Shown: positions 1 through 5,451, numbered from the stretch's first letter. The stretch: DNA of 6,387 bases from Prevotellaceae bacterium (GCA_031259225.1 JAIRLT010000262.1:1-6387), one strand, 5' to 3'. Notes: generated by a model from the sequence alone, not told the origin. Numbers and translations: made by a program.

Positions 1-665
1 AGGGCGTCGCCGGAAAGCGTGAGGTTTTTCCCGTCGCTCAAAAAATGTTCTTCGGAATTGGGCGAATAATTTTGCGATAACAAAGTTCCGCTCCAATAGG
101 GCTTGGTGTCCCATTGCGCGGACAACCGTTCATTGTGGAATACGTCTTCAAATGTTACTTTCCACCGCGCCCGTTCTTCAAAGATAGCGACGTATTTTTT
201 TTGTATTTTGAAATATTCTTTAATGTATTTCGACTTTGCGAGCCGCCTGAATTCAACGAGTTTCAAATAGGGTTCGCTTTCCTTGTGGCGGTTTTTATTT
301 TTCAAATAGGCTTTGTGTTGTCGGAACGAGGGAGACGTGATTTTATTTTGCAGTTCGATATACTCCTGCACATATCCTTCTGCCGAATGTTCGCCGGTTT
401 TTTTGAATTTTTTCACTTCGGGATAGCGGCGCACTTCCTTGCGCCGTTTTTCCAGCAGGCGTTCCTTGCTGGTTTTGTAAGACAGCGAACGGATATGGTT
501 TAATTCGCTGGTAAATTCCGGCGATTGCACATAGGTTTTTAATTCCTTGTAACGTGCGAAATGGTCGGATTTTTTAATGTCGTTGTAGCGCGCATACATG
601 GTTTCATACAAGTGCTGTTTTCGCTCGTACGCTTCTGCGGATGGAACAGTTGGGAAAAAAATCAT
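1..665 (-). CDS. Partial protein: charged helical N-terminal region followed by start of a GH16/ConA-like domain (3' end outside window)
   Basis: The frame from the ATG at 663-665 stays open to the window edge, giving 221 codons with no stop, so the C-terminus is missing. Residues 1-165 are rich in Lys, Glu, Arg and Tyr and look helical. Loosely repeated phrases such as RYKELKTYVQSPEF and YLKLVEFRRLAKSKYIKEYF recur. No signal peptide is seen; the N-terminus MIFFPTVPSAEAYERKQ is not a typical one. From about residue 168 the character changes: FEDVFHNERLSAQW, then NYSPNSEEHFLSDGKNLTL. This resembles the opening beta-strands of family 16 glycoside hydrolases and related concanavalin-like lectin domains (F-x-D-x-F...L-x-x-x-W, then a 'DGKNL-x-L' strand). 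The catalytic ExDxxE motif would lie beyond the edge, so enzymatic activity cannot be judged. It lies 40 bp downstream of the response regulator gene. The reading frame is secure; the GH16-like assignment is a tentative judgement from motif shape. Confidence 0.72.
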   Translation of the reverse strand, partial: MIFFPTVPSAEAYERKQHLYETMYARYNDIKKSDHFARYKELKTYVQSPEFTSELNHIRSLSYKTSKERLLEKRRKEVRRYPEVKKFKKTGEHSAEGYVQEYIELQNKITSPSFRQHKAYLKNKNRHKESEPYLKLVEFRRLAKSKYIKEYFKIQKKYVAIFEERARWKVTFEDVFHNERLSAQWDTKPYWSGTLLSQNYSPNSEEHFLSDGKNLTLSGDA

Positions 666-689
666 GGCGGTATTTCAAAATTTACAATT

Positions 690-697
690 CAAAGATA
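690..697 (-). promoter_or_regulatory. Bacteroidota -7 promoter box TATCTTTG upstream of the partial GH16-like gene
   Basis: The minus strand reads TATCTTTG, a perfect match to the Bacteroides sigma-ABfr -7 consensus TAnnTTTG. It sits in the 40-bp gap between the response regulator stop and the next start, 24 bp upstream of that ATG. No clear -33 TTTG is visible at 19-21 bp spacing, where the sequence runs into the end of the upstream gene. It would let the last gene be transcribed independently of the two-component operon. Confidence 0.5.
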
Positions 698-705
698 TAA
701 AATAT

Positions 706-1401
706 TTATGATACCAGTTTAAAACCTTTCCCGCGTTCATTGATAATCGCCACCGACGGGTCGGCGCTGAGATATTTCCGCAGTTTGGTAATATAGACAT
801 CCATGCTCCGGGCGTTAAAATAGTTTTCTTCTTTCCATACCGTACTCAATGCAAAATGGCGGTCAAGCACCTTATTTTTGTGAATACACAACAGGCGCAA
901 TAATTCCGCTTCTTTATTTGTCAGGGAAATATTTACCGTTTTATCGTCCGTAGTGAGGGTTTGCTTTTCAAAATCGAACAGGAGGCTGCCGAGGTGGAAC
1001 AGTTTTTCCGGCGACAATTCCACCTGCACGCTTTTTGTACGGCGCAAGATAGCTTCTATTCGCAGCAACAATTCTTCGAGGTTGAATGGTTTTGTTATAT
1101 AGTCGTCGGCGCCGGAAGCAAAGCCTTCCATGAGGTCTTCGTGCATGGATTTTGCCGTCAGGAAAATAATAGGGATATGCGTGTTTTTTTGCCGTATTTC
1201 TTTTGCCACCGCAAACCCGTCTTTCTTTGGCATCATCACATCCAGAATGCAGAGGTCGTACCTCTTTGCAGAAAAATACTTGGAGACCTGTTCGCCGTTC
1301 ACATACCAATCGACTAAGTAATTTTTAAGGACAAGGTACTCGCGCAACAACTCGCCCATGTGTTCTTCGTCTTCCGCCAATAAAATTTGAATTTTTTTCA
1401 T
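706..1401 (-). CDS. rprY: OmpR/PhoB-family response regulator, RprY-like
   Basis: A 231-residue DNA-binding response regulator of the usual length for the OmpR/PhoB family. The receiver domain covers residues 1-120: acidic pair E10/D11, phospho-acceptor D54 in LCILDVMMPKKDG, switch T82 in IIFLTAK, and K104 in ITKPF. A winged-helix effector domain covers about 132-231. Its recognition region is NARSMDVYITKLRKYL and its wing INERGKGFKL. The phrases ILDVMMPKKDGF, GADDYITKPF and NYFNARSMDVYITKLRK agree with my memory of Bacteroides RprY. Phosphorylated regulator would bind promoter DNA as a dimer; targets cannot be read from here. It follows the sensor kinase gene by 32 bp and has one of the few good Shine-Dalgarno sites in the window, so it is almost certainly co-transcribed with its kinase. 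Family assignment is near certain; the rprY name rests on remembered similarity and pairing. Confidence 0.93.
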   Translation of the reverse strand: MKKIQILLAEDEEHMGELLREYLVLKNYLVDWYVNGEQVSKYFSAKRYDLCILDVMMPKKDGFAVAKEIRQKNTHIPIIFLTAKSMHEDLMEGFASGADDYITKPFNLEELLLRIEAILRRTKSVQVELSPEKLFHLGSLLFDFEKQTLTTDDKTVNISLTNKEAELLRLLCIHKNKVLDRHFALSTVWKEENYFNARSMDVYITKLRKYLSADPSVAIINERGKGFKLVS

Positions 1402-1406
1402 CGTAT

Positions 1407-1413
1407 GTCCTTT
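1407..1413 (-). promoter_or_regulatory. Ribosome binding site of the response regulator gene (AAAGGAC)
   Basis: In the minus sense, an A-tract followed by AAAGGAC ends five bases before the ATG at 1401. This purine-rich GGA site stands out because the other starts in the window have A/T-rich leaders with no Shine-Dalgarno match, as is usual in Bacteroidota. It supports the chosen start codon. Confidence 0.6.
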
Positions 1414-1433
1414 TTTTTAATAGCATTTATTTA

Positions 1434-2711
1434 TTACCCGGTGGTTTCGTTTTTGCACACCGGAAGTTCAAAACCAAATGTACTGCCCGCGCCGACACTG
1501 CCGGATGCAAACAGTTTCCCATGATGCGTTTCAATGATATTTTTTACATAATATAGACCCAATCCAAAGCCTTTTATGGTGTACATATTTTCCGACGGAT
1601 GGCGGTAGAACTGGTGGAATAATTGTTTGGTCGCCTTGACCCCGATACCATTATCCGTTACGGTTATTATAATGGTTTTCCGGTTGTTTTTGGTTTCTAT
1701 CAGCATACGCAGCGGCGTTGTTTCCTTGCGGTATTTAATAGCATTATCTATCAAGTTCGACACGGCATTTGCCAGGTGGATTTCATCGCCCAAGACCTGT
1801 GTATTCGTTGCGTGGAACTTGCATTTGACCGCGACGTTCAACGTATCGAATTGCAGCGAAAATTGCGCCAGCACATTTTGAAGCAATGCATGCATGTCTA
1901 TTTTTTGGACGCTTAATTTCACTCCGCGTTTAAAAATAGCCGATTGCAGGATGCTTTCCACTAATTGCGACAAACGTTTACTCTCTTTCCTGATCATGTC
2001 CGACAAACGCGGGACAGCCGTTGGCAGGTTGGGCTCCGGCGTTTCTTGCAGCACCTGCGCCGCCAGCGAGATGGTCGTAATCGGCGTTTTCAATTCGTGT
2101 GTGATATTGTTCACAAAGTCGGCTTTTATTGTAGACAGGCGTTTTTGCCGGAAGATAATGAAAAGCGTAGCCGCAAACGTAGCGGTAATAATCAGCGTCA
2201 GCAATACCGACGCCACAATCATCCACATAACGGAGTGGATAACGTAAGCGGCATACTGTGGAAAATAAACAGTCAAGTAATACTGCACCGCATCTTCCGG
2301 GTCGTCCGGGAATAACGTTGTGCTGTAAGTGTGTTCCGGCGAGGCTTGGGAGAAGTTGTCCGTTTCAAAAAGGATAGACCCCAGTTCATCGGTTACGGCA
2401 AAATCGCAAGTCATGGAAACCCCGTAGAATGCCTTATGCAGCAACGAGTCTATTTGATGATAGGAAATACGCTGTTCGACCGGGACAAGGTGGCTGTAGT
2501 GGCGGGCATTCGACTGGAAAATTCGCACGGATTGTTTTTCCTGCATGGCAATATCATTGGCTACCTGTTCCAGCGTAAGCGTTACCATGCGGGAAAACTG
2601 TTCTTCTTCCACTTTTTCCATAGCCTGTATCCATTGCACCTGAACGCCTATTAACCCCAGCGTGCAAATGCTGATAACCACAGCCAACAATATTATTGAG
2701 CGTCTATACAT
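1434..2711 (-). CDS. rprX: Membrane sensor histidine kinase, RprX-like
   Basis: With the ATG at 2709-2711 the protein has 425 residues. TM1 is about residues 5-27 and a periplasmic sensor region about 28-155, of no family I recognise. TM2 is about 157-188. The cytoplasmic part goes straight into the HisKA dimerisation helix (FVNNITHELKTPITTI, phospho-acceptor H205) without an obvious HAMP linker. The HATPase_c domain has the N-box NLIDNAIKY (N323), G1 box DNGIG (from D353) and G2 box GFGLGL (381-386), so the kinase looks intact. It should autophosphorylate and pass phosphate to the regulator encoded 32 bp downstream. A TTG in frame five codons upstream (2726) could add MTPLG, but the ATG gives a standard positively charged start before TM1. 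The gene starts 37 bp after the serine palmitoyltransferase stop with no -7 box between, which suggests one transcript. Histidine kinase is certain; the rprX name is by pairing and overall layout. Confidence 0.92.
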   Translation of the reverse strand: MYRRSIILLAVVISICTLGLIGVQVQWIQAMEKVEEEQFSRMVTLTLEQVANDIAMQEKQSVRIFQSNARHYSHLVPVEQRISYHQIDSLLHKAFYGVSMTCDFAVTDELGSILFETDNFSQASPEHTYSTTLFPDDPEDAVQYYLTVYFPQYAAYVIHSVMWMIVASVLLTLIITATFAATLFIIFRQKRLSTIKADFVNNITHELKTPITTISLAAQVLQETPEPNLPTAVPRLSDMIRKESKRLSQLVESILQSAIFKRGVKLSVQKIDMHALLQNVLAQFSLQFDTLNVAVKCKFHATNTQVLGDEIHLANAVSNLIDNAIKYRKETTPLRMLIETKNNRKTIIITVTDNGIGVKATKQLFHQFYRHPSENMYTIKGFGLGLYYVKNIIETHHGKLFASGSVGAGSTFGFELPVCKNETTG

Positions 2712-2748
2712 GCCCAACGGAGTCAAGCACAGTTTTTAATTCTATCGC

Positions 2749-3945
2749 CTAAATGATGCCCAGCCGGCGCGCCGCTTTGGTAATTTTATCTATGGCAAAA
2801 TCTATTTGGGGTTGCGTATGCGTCGCCATCAGCGAGAAACGGATTAACGTCGAGTCGTTAGGTACGGCGGGATGCGGTACGGGATTGACAAAGACGCCGT
2901 CTTCCAATAAAAGCTTTGTCATCAAGAAAGTTTTATCGTTATTGCGGATCATAATCGGAATAATCGGCGTGCAGGAATGGGCGATGTCGAAACCAAGGCT
3001 GCGGAAAGCGGACAGGCAGTGATGAGTGTTTTTCCACAACTGTTCCATATGTTGCGGCTCTGTTTTGATAATTTCGAGGGCGGCGAGGGCTGTCGCCGTA
3101 GCCGACGGCGTGGCGCTGGCGCTGAAAATAAGCGAGCGCGAAGTGTGTTTGATAACATTGATAGTATCCTTATCCGCTGCCAGGAACCCGCCGATAGCAG
3201 CCAGTGACTTGCTGAACGTACCCATGATAATATCCACATCGTCGGTTAATCCGAAATGCGACGACACGCCGCGCCCCTGTTCCCCGATTACGCCCAGCGA
3301 ATGCGCATCGTCCACCATGATATTGGCGTTGTATTGCTTCGACAGGCGGACGATTTCCGGAAGGTTGACAATGTCGCCCTCCATGCTGAAAATACCGTCC
3401 ACCACAATTAACTTCAACGCTTCCGGCTCGCAACGTTGCAATACTTTTTCGAGCGACGCCATATCATTATGGCGGAATTTTAACGTTTTCGCAAACGACA
3501 GCCGCGCGCCTTCAATAATAGAAGCATGGTCTAAATCATCCAGCAGGATATAATCATTGCGGTTGGTTACGGTGGGGATGGCGCCCAAGTTCGACTGGAA
3601 GCCGGTACTGTAAACCAGCGCGCCGTCTTTGCCGACAAACGCGGCAAGTTTTTCTTCCAGCTCCACATGGATATCCAGCGTCCCGTTCAGGTAGCGGGAG
3701 CCGGCGCAACCGGTGCCGTATTTCTTCACGGCGGCGATAGCAGCCTCTTTCACTTTGGGATGGCTGGTCAGCCCAAGGTAACTGTTAGAGCCGAACATCA
3801 ACACTTTTTTCCCGTCTATGAACACTTCGGTATCCTGCTCCGACTCAATAGTGCGGAAAAACGGATACACACCGGCGGCTTGTACTTTCTGCGGTTCATT
3901 ATATTGCGCCAACCGCGTTCGCATGATATTTTTGTACGTTGTCAT
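2749..3945 (-). CDS. spt: Serine palmitoyltransferase (alpha-oxoamine synthase family, PLP-dependent)
   Basis: This 398-residue cytosolic enzyme is expected to condense L-serine with palmitoyl-CoA (or a branched acyl-CoA) to 3-ketosphinganine, the committed step of Bacteroidales sphingolipid synthesis. The alpha-oxoamine synthase signatures are complete. They include GSNSYLGLTSHPKV (52-65), GTGCAGSRYLNGT (77-89), the PLP-stacking histidine H140 in LDHASIIEG, and FSMEGDIVNLPEI. The VDDAHSLGV block carries D212 and H215, and GTFSKSLAAIGG has Schiff-base K246. The family also contains KBL (glycine C-acetyltransferase) and AONS (BioF). I prefer SPT because the N-terminus (PQKVQAAGVYPFFR), the phrase KVLMFGSNSYLGL and the C-terminal RFSLMATHTQPQ match remembered Bacteroides SPT, and no biotin or threonine-degradation genes are nearby. 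KBL remains the main alternative. It is the first gene of a likely spt-rprX-rprY unit, with a good -7 box 23 bp upstream. An in-frame ATG at codon 8 is an alternative start. Confidence 0.88.
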   Translation of the reverse strand: MTTYKNIMRTRLAQYNEPQKVQAAGVYPFFRTIESEQDTEVFIDGKKVLMFGSNSYLGLTSHPKVKEAAIAAVKKYGTGCAGSRYLNGTLDIHVELEEKLAAFVGKDGALVYSTGFQSNLGAIPTVTNRNDYILLDDLDHASIIEGARLSFAKTLKFRHNDMASLEKVLQRCEPEALKLIVVDGIFSMEGDIVNLPEIVRLSKQYNANIMVDDAHSLGVIGEQGRGVSSHFGLTDDVDIIMGTFSKSLAAIGGFLAADKDTINVIKHTSRSLIFSASATPSATATALAALEIIKTEPQHMEQLWKNTHHCLSAFRSLGFDIAHSCTPIIPIMIRNNDKTFLMTKLLLEDGVFVNPVPHPAVPNDSTLIRFSLMATHTQPQIDFAIDKITKAARRLGII

Positions 3946-3968
3946 CTAAATTTTGTATTTATTAAAAA

Positions 3969-3976
3969 CAAAGATA
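3969..3976 (-). promoter_or_regulatory. Bacteroidota -7 promoter box TATCTTTG upstream of spt
   Basis: A perfect TAnnTTTG box on the minus strand, 23 bp upstream of the spt ATG, in an A/T-rich leader without a Shine-Dalgarno site. The region 19-21 bp further upstream shows no TTTG, so the -33 element is weak or absent. It is probably the promoter of the spt-rprX-rprY unit. Confidence 0.6.
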
Positions 3977-4005
3977 GTAAAAAATATACTATTGGCTACA
4001 TTTAT

Positions 4006-4026
4006 ACCCTTCCCGGTGGCAAGGGT
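4006..4026. repeat. Small inverted repeat (ACCCTT / AAGGGT) between terminator and spt promoter
   Basis: ACCCTT (4006-4011) and AAGGGT (4021-4026) form a perfect 6-bp stem with a 9-nt loop. It has no T-tract on either strand. It lies just upstream of the spt -7 box, about where an operator could sit, or it may be incidental. Confidence 0.3.
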
Positions 4027-4045
4027 TGAATGACAAGTCCAATGA

Positions 4046-4081
4046 ATAAAAAAATAGCCACCTGAGTCAGTCGGCTTTTTT
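4046..4081 (-). terminator. Intrinsic (probably bidirectional) terminator downstream of the flavodoxin gene
   Basis: The arms AGCC (4056-4059) and GGCT (4073-4076) flank a second inner stem CTG/CAG (4062-4064/4068-4070), with a two-base mismatch between the stems. On the minus strand the hairpin is preceded by an A-run and followed by GGCTATTTTTTTATT, a standard U-tract. On the plus strand a T-run (4076-4081) also follows. It lies 22 bp past the flavodoxin stop, so it should separate that gene from the spt unit. Confidence 0.65.
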
Positions 4082-4102
4082 CAGGGCGGATGGTTTTCCT
4101 GC

Positions 4103-4657
4103 TTATTTATTGCCCCCTATACCGGTTTTTTGCAGCCATGCAGCCACGCCGTCTTTGGAGCGCCTTGCGAGGTTGCCGCTAACCGCAAACCCTTCGAGCA
4201 GGGTAACGTCCGGACACAATTTTTTCAGGTCGTCCAGGCTGCGCCCCCAACGTCCGCTGCCGTGCGTACAGAATGGGAGGACGGTTTTGCCGCGCAGGTC
4301 GTATGTTTCCAGGAAGGTAAACAGCGCCATCGGCATACTGCCACACCAGTTGGGATAGCCGACGAAAACCACATCATACGCCGCCATGTCCTTTACTTCG
4401 GCGGCAAGCGGCGGACGGGCATTAGCCTGCTGTTCTTTTCTTGCCTCCGCCACGCATTCGTTGTAGTCTGCGGAATAGGGCTTTACGGTCGTGATTTCAA
4501 ACAAATCGCCGCCGGTTTGCTGCTGGATTTGCTTTGCAACCTCGCGGGTATTACCGCCCCACGAGAAGTAGGCAATAAGGGTTTTCCCCTTACTTTGCGC
4601 CTGCGCCGCGCCGCTCAGGACTACGGCAAACGCCATTAAAAACATTATTCTTTTCAT
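4103..4657 (-). CDS. Exported flavodoxin-family protein
   Basis: A 184-residue protein. Residues 1-20 (MKRIMFLMAFAVVLSGAAQA) form a classic Sec signal peptide with an A-Q-A cleavage site before Q21. There is no lipobox cysteine, so a soluble periplasmic product is expected. The mature part is a short-chain flavodoxin: TLIAYFSWGGNTREVA (26-41) holds the FMN phosphate-binding loop S32-W-G-G-N-T37. VVFVGYPNWCGSMPMALFTFLE (96-117) and FCTHGSGRWGRSLDDL (129-144) match the second and third flavin-contacting loops of the Flavodoxin_4-type family. Such proteins carry FMN and shuttle electrons or reduce quinones, but the partner is not shown by context. Both flanking genes look unrelated; its promoter and terminator make it a single-gene unit. 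It ends in a short glycine-rich tail, GIGGNK. Fold assignment is firm; substrate and partner are unknown. Confidence 0.9.
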   Translation of the reverse strand: MKRIMFLMAFAVVLSGAAQAQSKGKTLIAYFSWGGNTREVAKQIQQQTGGDLFEITTVKPYSADYNECVAEARKEQQANARPPLAAEVKDMAAYDVVFVGYPNWCGSMPMALFTFLETYDLRGKTVLPFCTHGSGRWGRSLDDLKKLCPDVTLLEGFAVSGNLARRSKDGVAAWLQKTGIGGNK

Positions 4658-4682
4658 ACGGTATTTTTTATAAATTTAGCTG

Positions 4683-4690
4683 CAAAGATA
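4683..4690 (-). promoter_or_regulatory. Bacteroidota -7 promoter box TATCTTTG upstream of the exported flavodoxin gene
   Basis: A perfect TAnnTTTG box on the minus strand, 25 bp upstream of the flavodoxin ATG. A TTTTTG run (minus sense, near 4703-4708) lies only 12 bp upstream, too close for a normal -33 element. The first unit of the 21-bp array begins 20 bp upstream of this box, so the array occupies the usual activator or upstream-element position. Confidence 0.6.
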
Positions 4691-4710
4691 AGGTATAAAT
4701 TGCAAAAACA

Positions 4711-4962
4711 CGTATTTTTCGACAATTAACACGTGTCTTTTGATAATTAACACGTGTCTTTTGACGATTAACACGTGTCTTTTGATAATTAACGCGTGTC
4801 TTTTGACGATAGACACGTGTCTTTTGATGATAGACACGTGTCTTTTGATGATAGACGCGTGTCTTTTGATGATAGACACGTGTCTTTTGACGATAGACAC
4901 GTGTCTTTTGATGATAGACACGTGTCTTTTTGATAAAAACACATATCTTTTCGACAAATGCG
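4711..4962. repeat. Tandem array of twelve 21-bp units with nested 12-bp palindromes
   Basis: Twelve consecutive 21-bp units start at 4711, 4732, 4753 and so on to 4942. The typical unit is CGTGTCTTTTGATGATAGAC plus A. The first unit and the last are degenerate, the core ten nearly identical, with mostly transition differences (GAT/GAC, AAT/GAT, ACA/ACG). Units 2-4 carry ATTAAC where units 5-10 carry ATAGAC. Joined units create ACACGTGT. Five junctions (5/6, 6/7, 8/9, 9/10, 10/11) extend it to the perfect 12-bp palindrome AGACACGTGTCT. Junctions 4/5 and 7/8 carry ACGCGT instead. Each later unit also reads as a hairpin, GTGTCT-TTTGATGAT-AGACAC. The 21-bp period places every palindrome on the same face of the helix. 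The array sits directly upstream of the flavodoxin promoter. It could be a cooperative protein-binding array, an iteron-like element, or a simple length-variable minisatellite; the sequence alone does not decide. Confidence 0.95.
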
Positions 4963-4966
4963 CCAG

Positions 4967-4997
4967 CCACTAACCACTAACCATTAGCCACTAACCC
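4967..4997. repeat. Heptamer tandem repeat CCACTAA (x4)
   Basis: Four 7-bp units in a row: CCACTAA, CCACTAA, CCATTAG, CCACTAA, followed by CCC. It begins five bases after the 21-bp array ends. An imperfect inverted copy lies at 5434-5451, matching 15 of 18 positions against the reverse complement of 4967-4984. Confidence 0.8.
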
Positions 4998-5183
4998 AAC
5001 GGTTTCAGCCAGCCACACCACGCTGCCGCCTTGTACCCGCAGGGCATTTCCCCGCGCAACGCAAACGCGTTTGTCCTGCCTACCGGAACACGACCACCAA
5101 GATAAAATGCAGCCACCACGCGCCGTTTTCATACGCTGTTACTTCGATTAAGAATACCCGAAATTGTAACCACTTTAATTTTA
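4998..5183. other. Intergenic stretch with no recognisable feature
   Basis: About 185 bp between the heptamer repeat and the plus-strand promoter. The left half is C-rich and the right half becomes A/T-rich. I see no ORF with a plausible start, no RNA gene signature and no strong hairpin in it. Confidence 0.5.
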
Positions 5184-5216
5184 TTTGCATTGTATTATTA
5201 TTATTTCGTATTTTTG
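5184..5216 (+). promoter_or_regulatory. Plus-strand Bacteroidota promoter (TTTG, 21 bp, TATTTTTG)
   Basis: TTTG at 5184-5187, a 21-bp spacer, then TATTTTTG at 5209-5216. This fits the Bacteroides -33/-7 layout (TTTG, about 19-21 bp, TAnnTTTG) and is the only promoter in the window with both elements in place. It points away from all protein genes and into the hairpin cluster, so its product is probably a non-coding RNA. The local A/T richness raises the chance of a fortuitous match. Confidence 0.5.
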
Positions 5217-5222
5217 TCTTCG

Positions 5223-5370
5223 CTTTAATATAAAAAGGTGCCTTGACACCGAAGCTATATTATAGCTCCTTTTCGGGTGTATAGGCACCTTAACCGTTCA
5301 ATATCCTTGTAATGTCTTATATTGAACGGCAGAAACAGGGGCTATATTTTTTTCCCCTGTTTTACCTATG
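5223..5370 (+). ncRNA. Candidate structured non-coding RNA with three successive strong hairpins
   Basis: No protein gene fits here, yet three independent hairpins follow one another. Hairpin A: AAGGTGCCT (5235-5243) pairs perfectly with AGGCACCTT (5283-5291). It is continued inward by ACACCGAA (5246-5253) with TTCGGGTGT (5272-5280, one bulge), and capped by AGCTA/TAGCT inside 5253-5267. Hairpin B: CCGTTCAATAT (5294-5304) pairs perfectly with ATATTGAACGG (5319-5329), loop 14 nt. Hairpin C: AAACAGGGG (5333-5341) pairs perfectly with CCCCTGTTT (5354-5362). The promoter just upstream predicts a start near 5223, so an RNA of about 140-150 nt. It does not match RNase P, 4.5S/SRP, tmRNA, 5S or any tRNA as I know them. 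Alternatives are a palindromic DNA element or a mobile-element remnant. Ends and strand are inferred. Confidence 0.45.
5333..5366 (+). terminator. Possible intrinsic terminator of the candidate RNA
   Basis: Hairpin C has a perfect 9-bp stem with a G4/C4 core and a T-rich loop (CTATATTTTTTT). On the plus strand it is followed by only four T's before ACC, a weak U-tract. On the minus strand there is no T-run after the stem, so termination would favour the plus direction. It may equally be simply the last domain of the RNA. Confidence 0.35.
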
Positions 5371-5387
5371 TCGAGAACATTTTTATT

Positions 5388-5436
5388 GTTTCATGGTTGC
5401 GCGATGAAACCCTAACGGGGACATGGCGCAACGATG
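5388..5436. repeat. Two overlapping, mutually exclusive inverted repeats
   Basis: GTTTCAT (5388-5394) pairs perfectly with ATGAAAC (5404-5410) around a 9-nt loop. In the other fold, the 15-base arm at 5392-5406 (CATGGTTGCGCGATG) pairs with 5422-5436 (CATGGCGCAACGATG) at 13 of 15 positions, the two exceptions being G-G. That arm includes a perfect GTTGCGC/GCGCAAC core. The two folds share bases and cannot both form. The strand of any transcript is unknown. Confidence 0.5.
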
Positions 5437-5451
5437 GTTAGCGGTTGGTAG
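5434..5451. repeat. Inverted, diverged copy of the 4967 heptamer repeat
   Basis: ATGGTTAGCGGTTGGTAG matches the reverse complement of 4967-4984 at 15 of 18 positions. With that repeat it brackets about 485 bp containing the promoter and all hairpins. No flanking target-site duplication is evident. Confidence 0.4.

Noticed and set aside
179..186. Another TATCTTTG box on the minus strand
   Set aside because: It lies inside the coding sequence of the left-edge gene with no gene starting after it, so it is probably coincidental.
114..503. Plus-strand open frame of 129 codons
   Set aside because: It is the shadow of the minus-strand gene that runs through 1-665. Its Phe-rich composition reflects antisense Lys/Glu codons.
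2709..2726. TTG at 2726 as the start of the sensor kinase
   Set aside because: It adds only five residues. The ATG at 2711 is a better start codon and gives a normal N-terminus before the first membrane helix.
4711..4962. CRISPR array
   Set aside because: The units are directly adjacent with no unique spacers, 21 bp is too short, and no cas genes are present.
4711..4962. Iteron-type replication origin
   Set aside because: The unit size fits, but there is no replication initiator gene, DnaA-box cluster or partition gene in the window, and the neighbours are chromosomal housekeeping-type genes.
4668..4977. Several overlapping open frames through the 21-bp array, encoding heptad repeats such as KTRVYHQ
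   Set aside because: A 21-bp unit without stops keeps frames open automatically. Three minus frames and one plus frame are open together, none has a ribosome site, and the minus frames overlap the flavodoxin promoter region.
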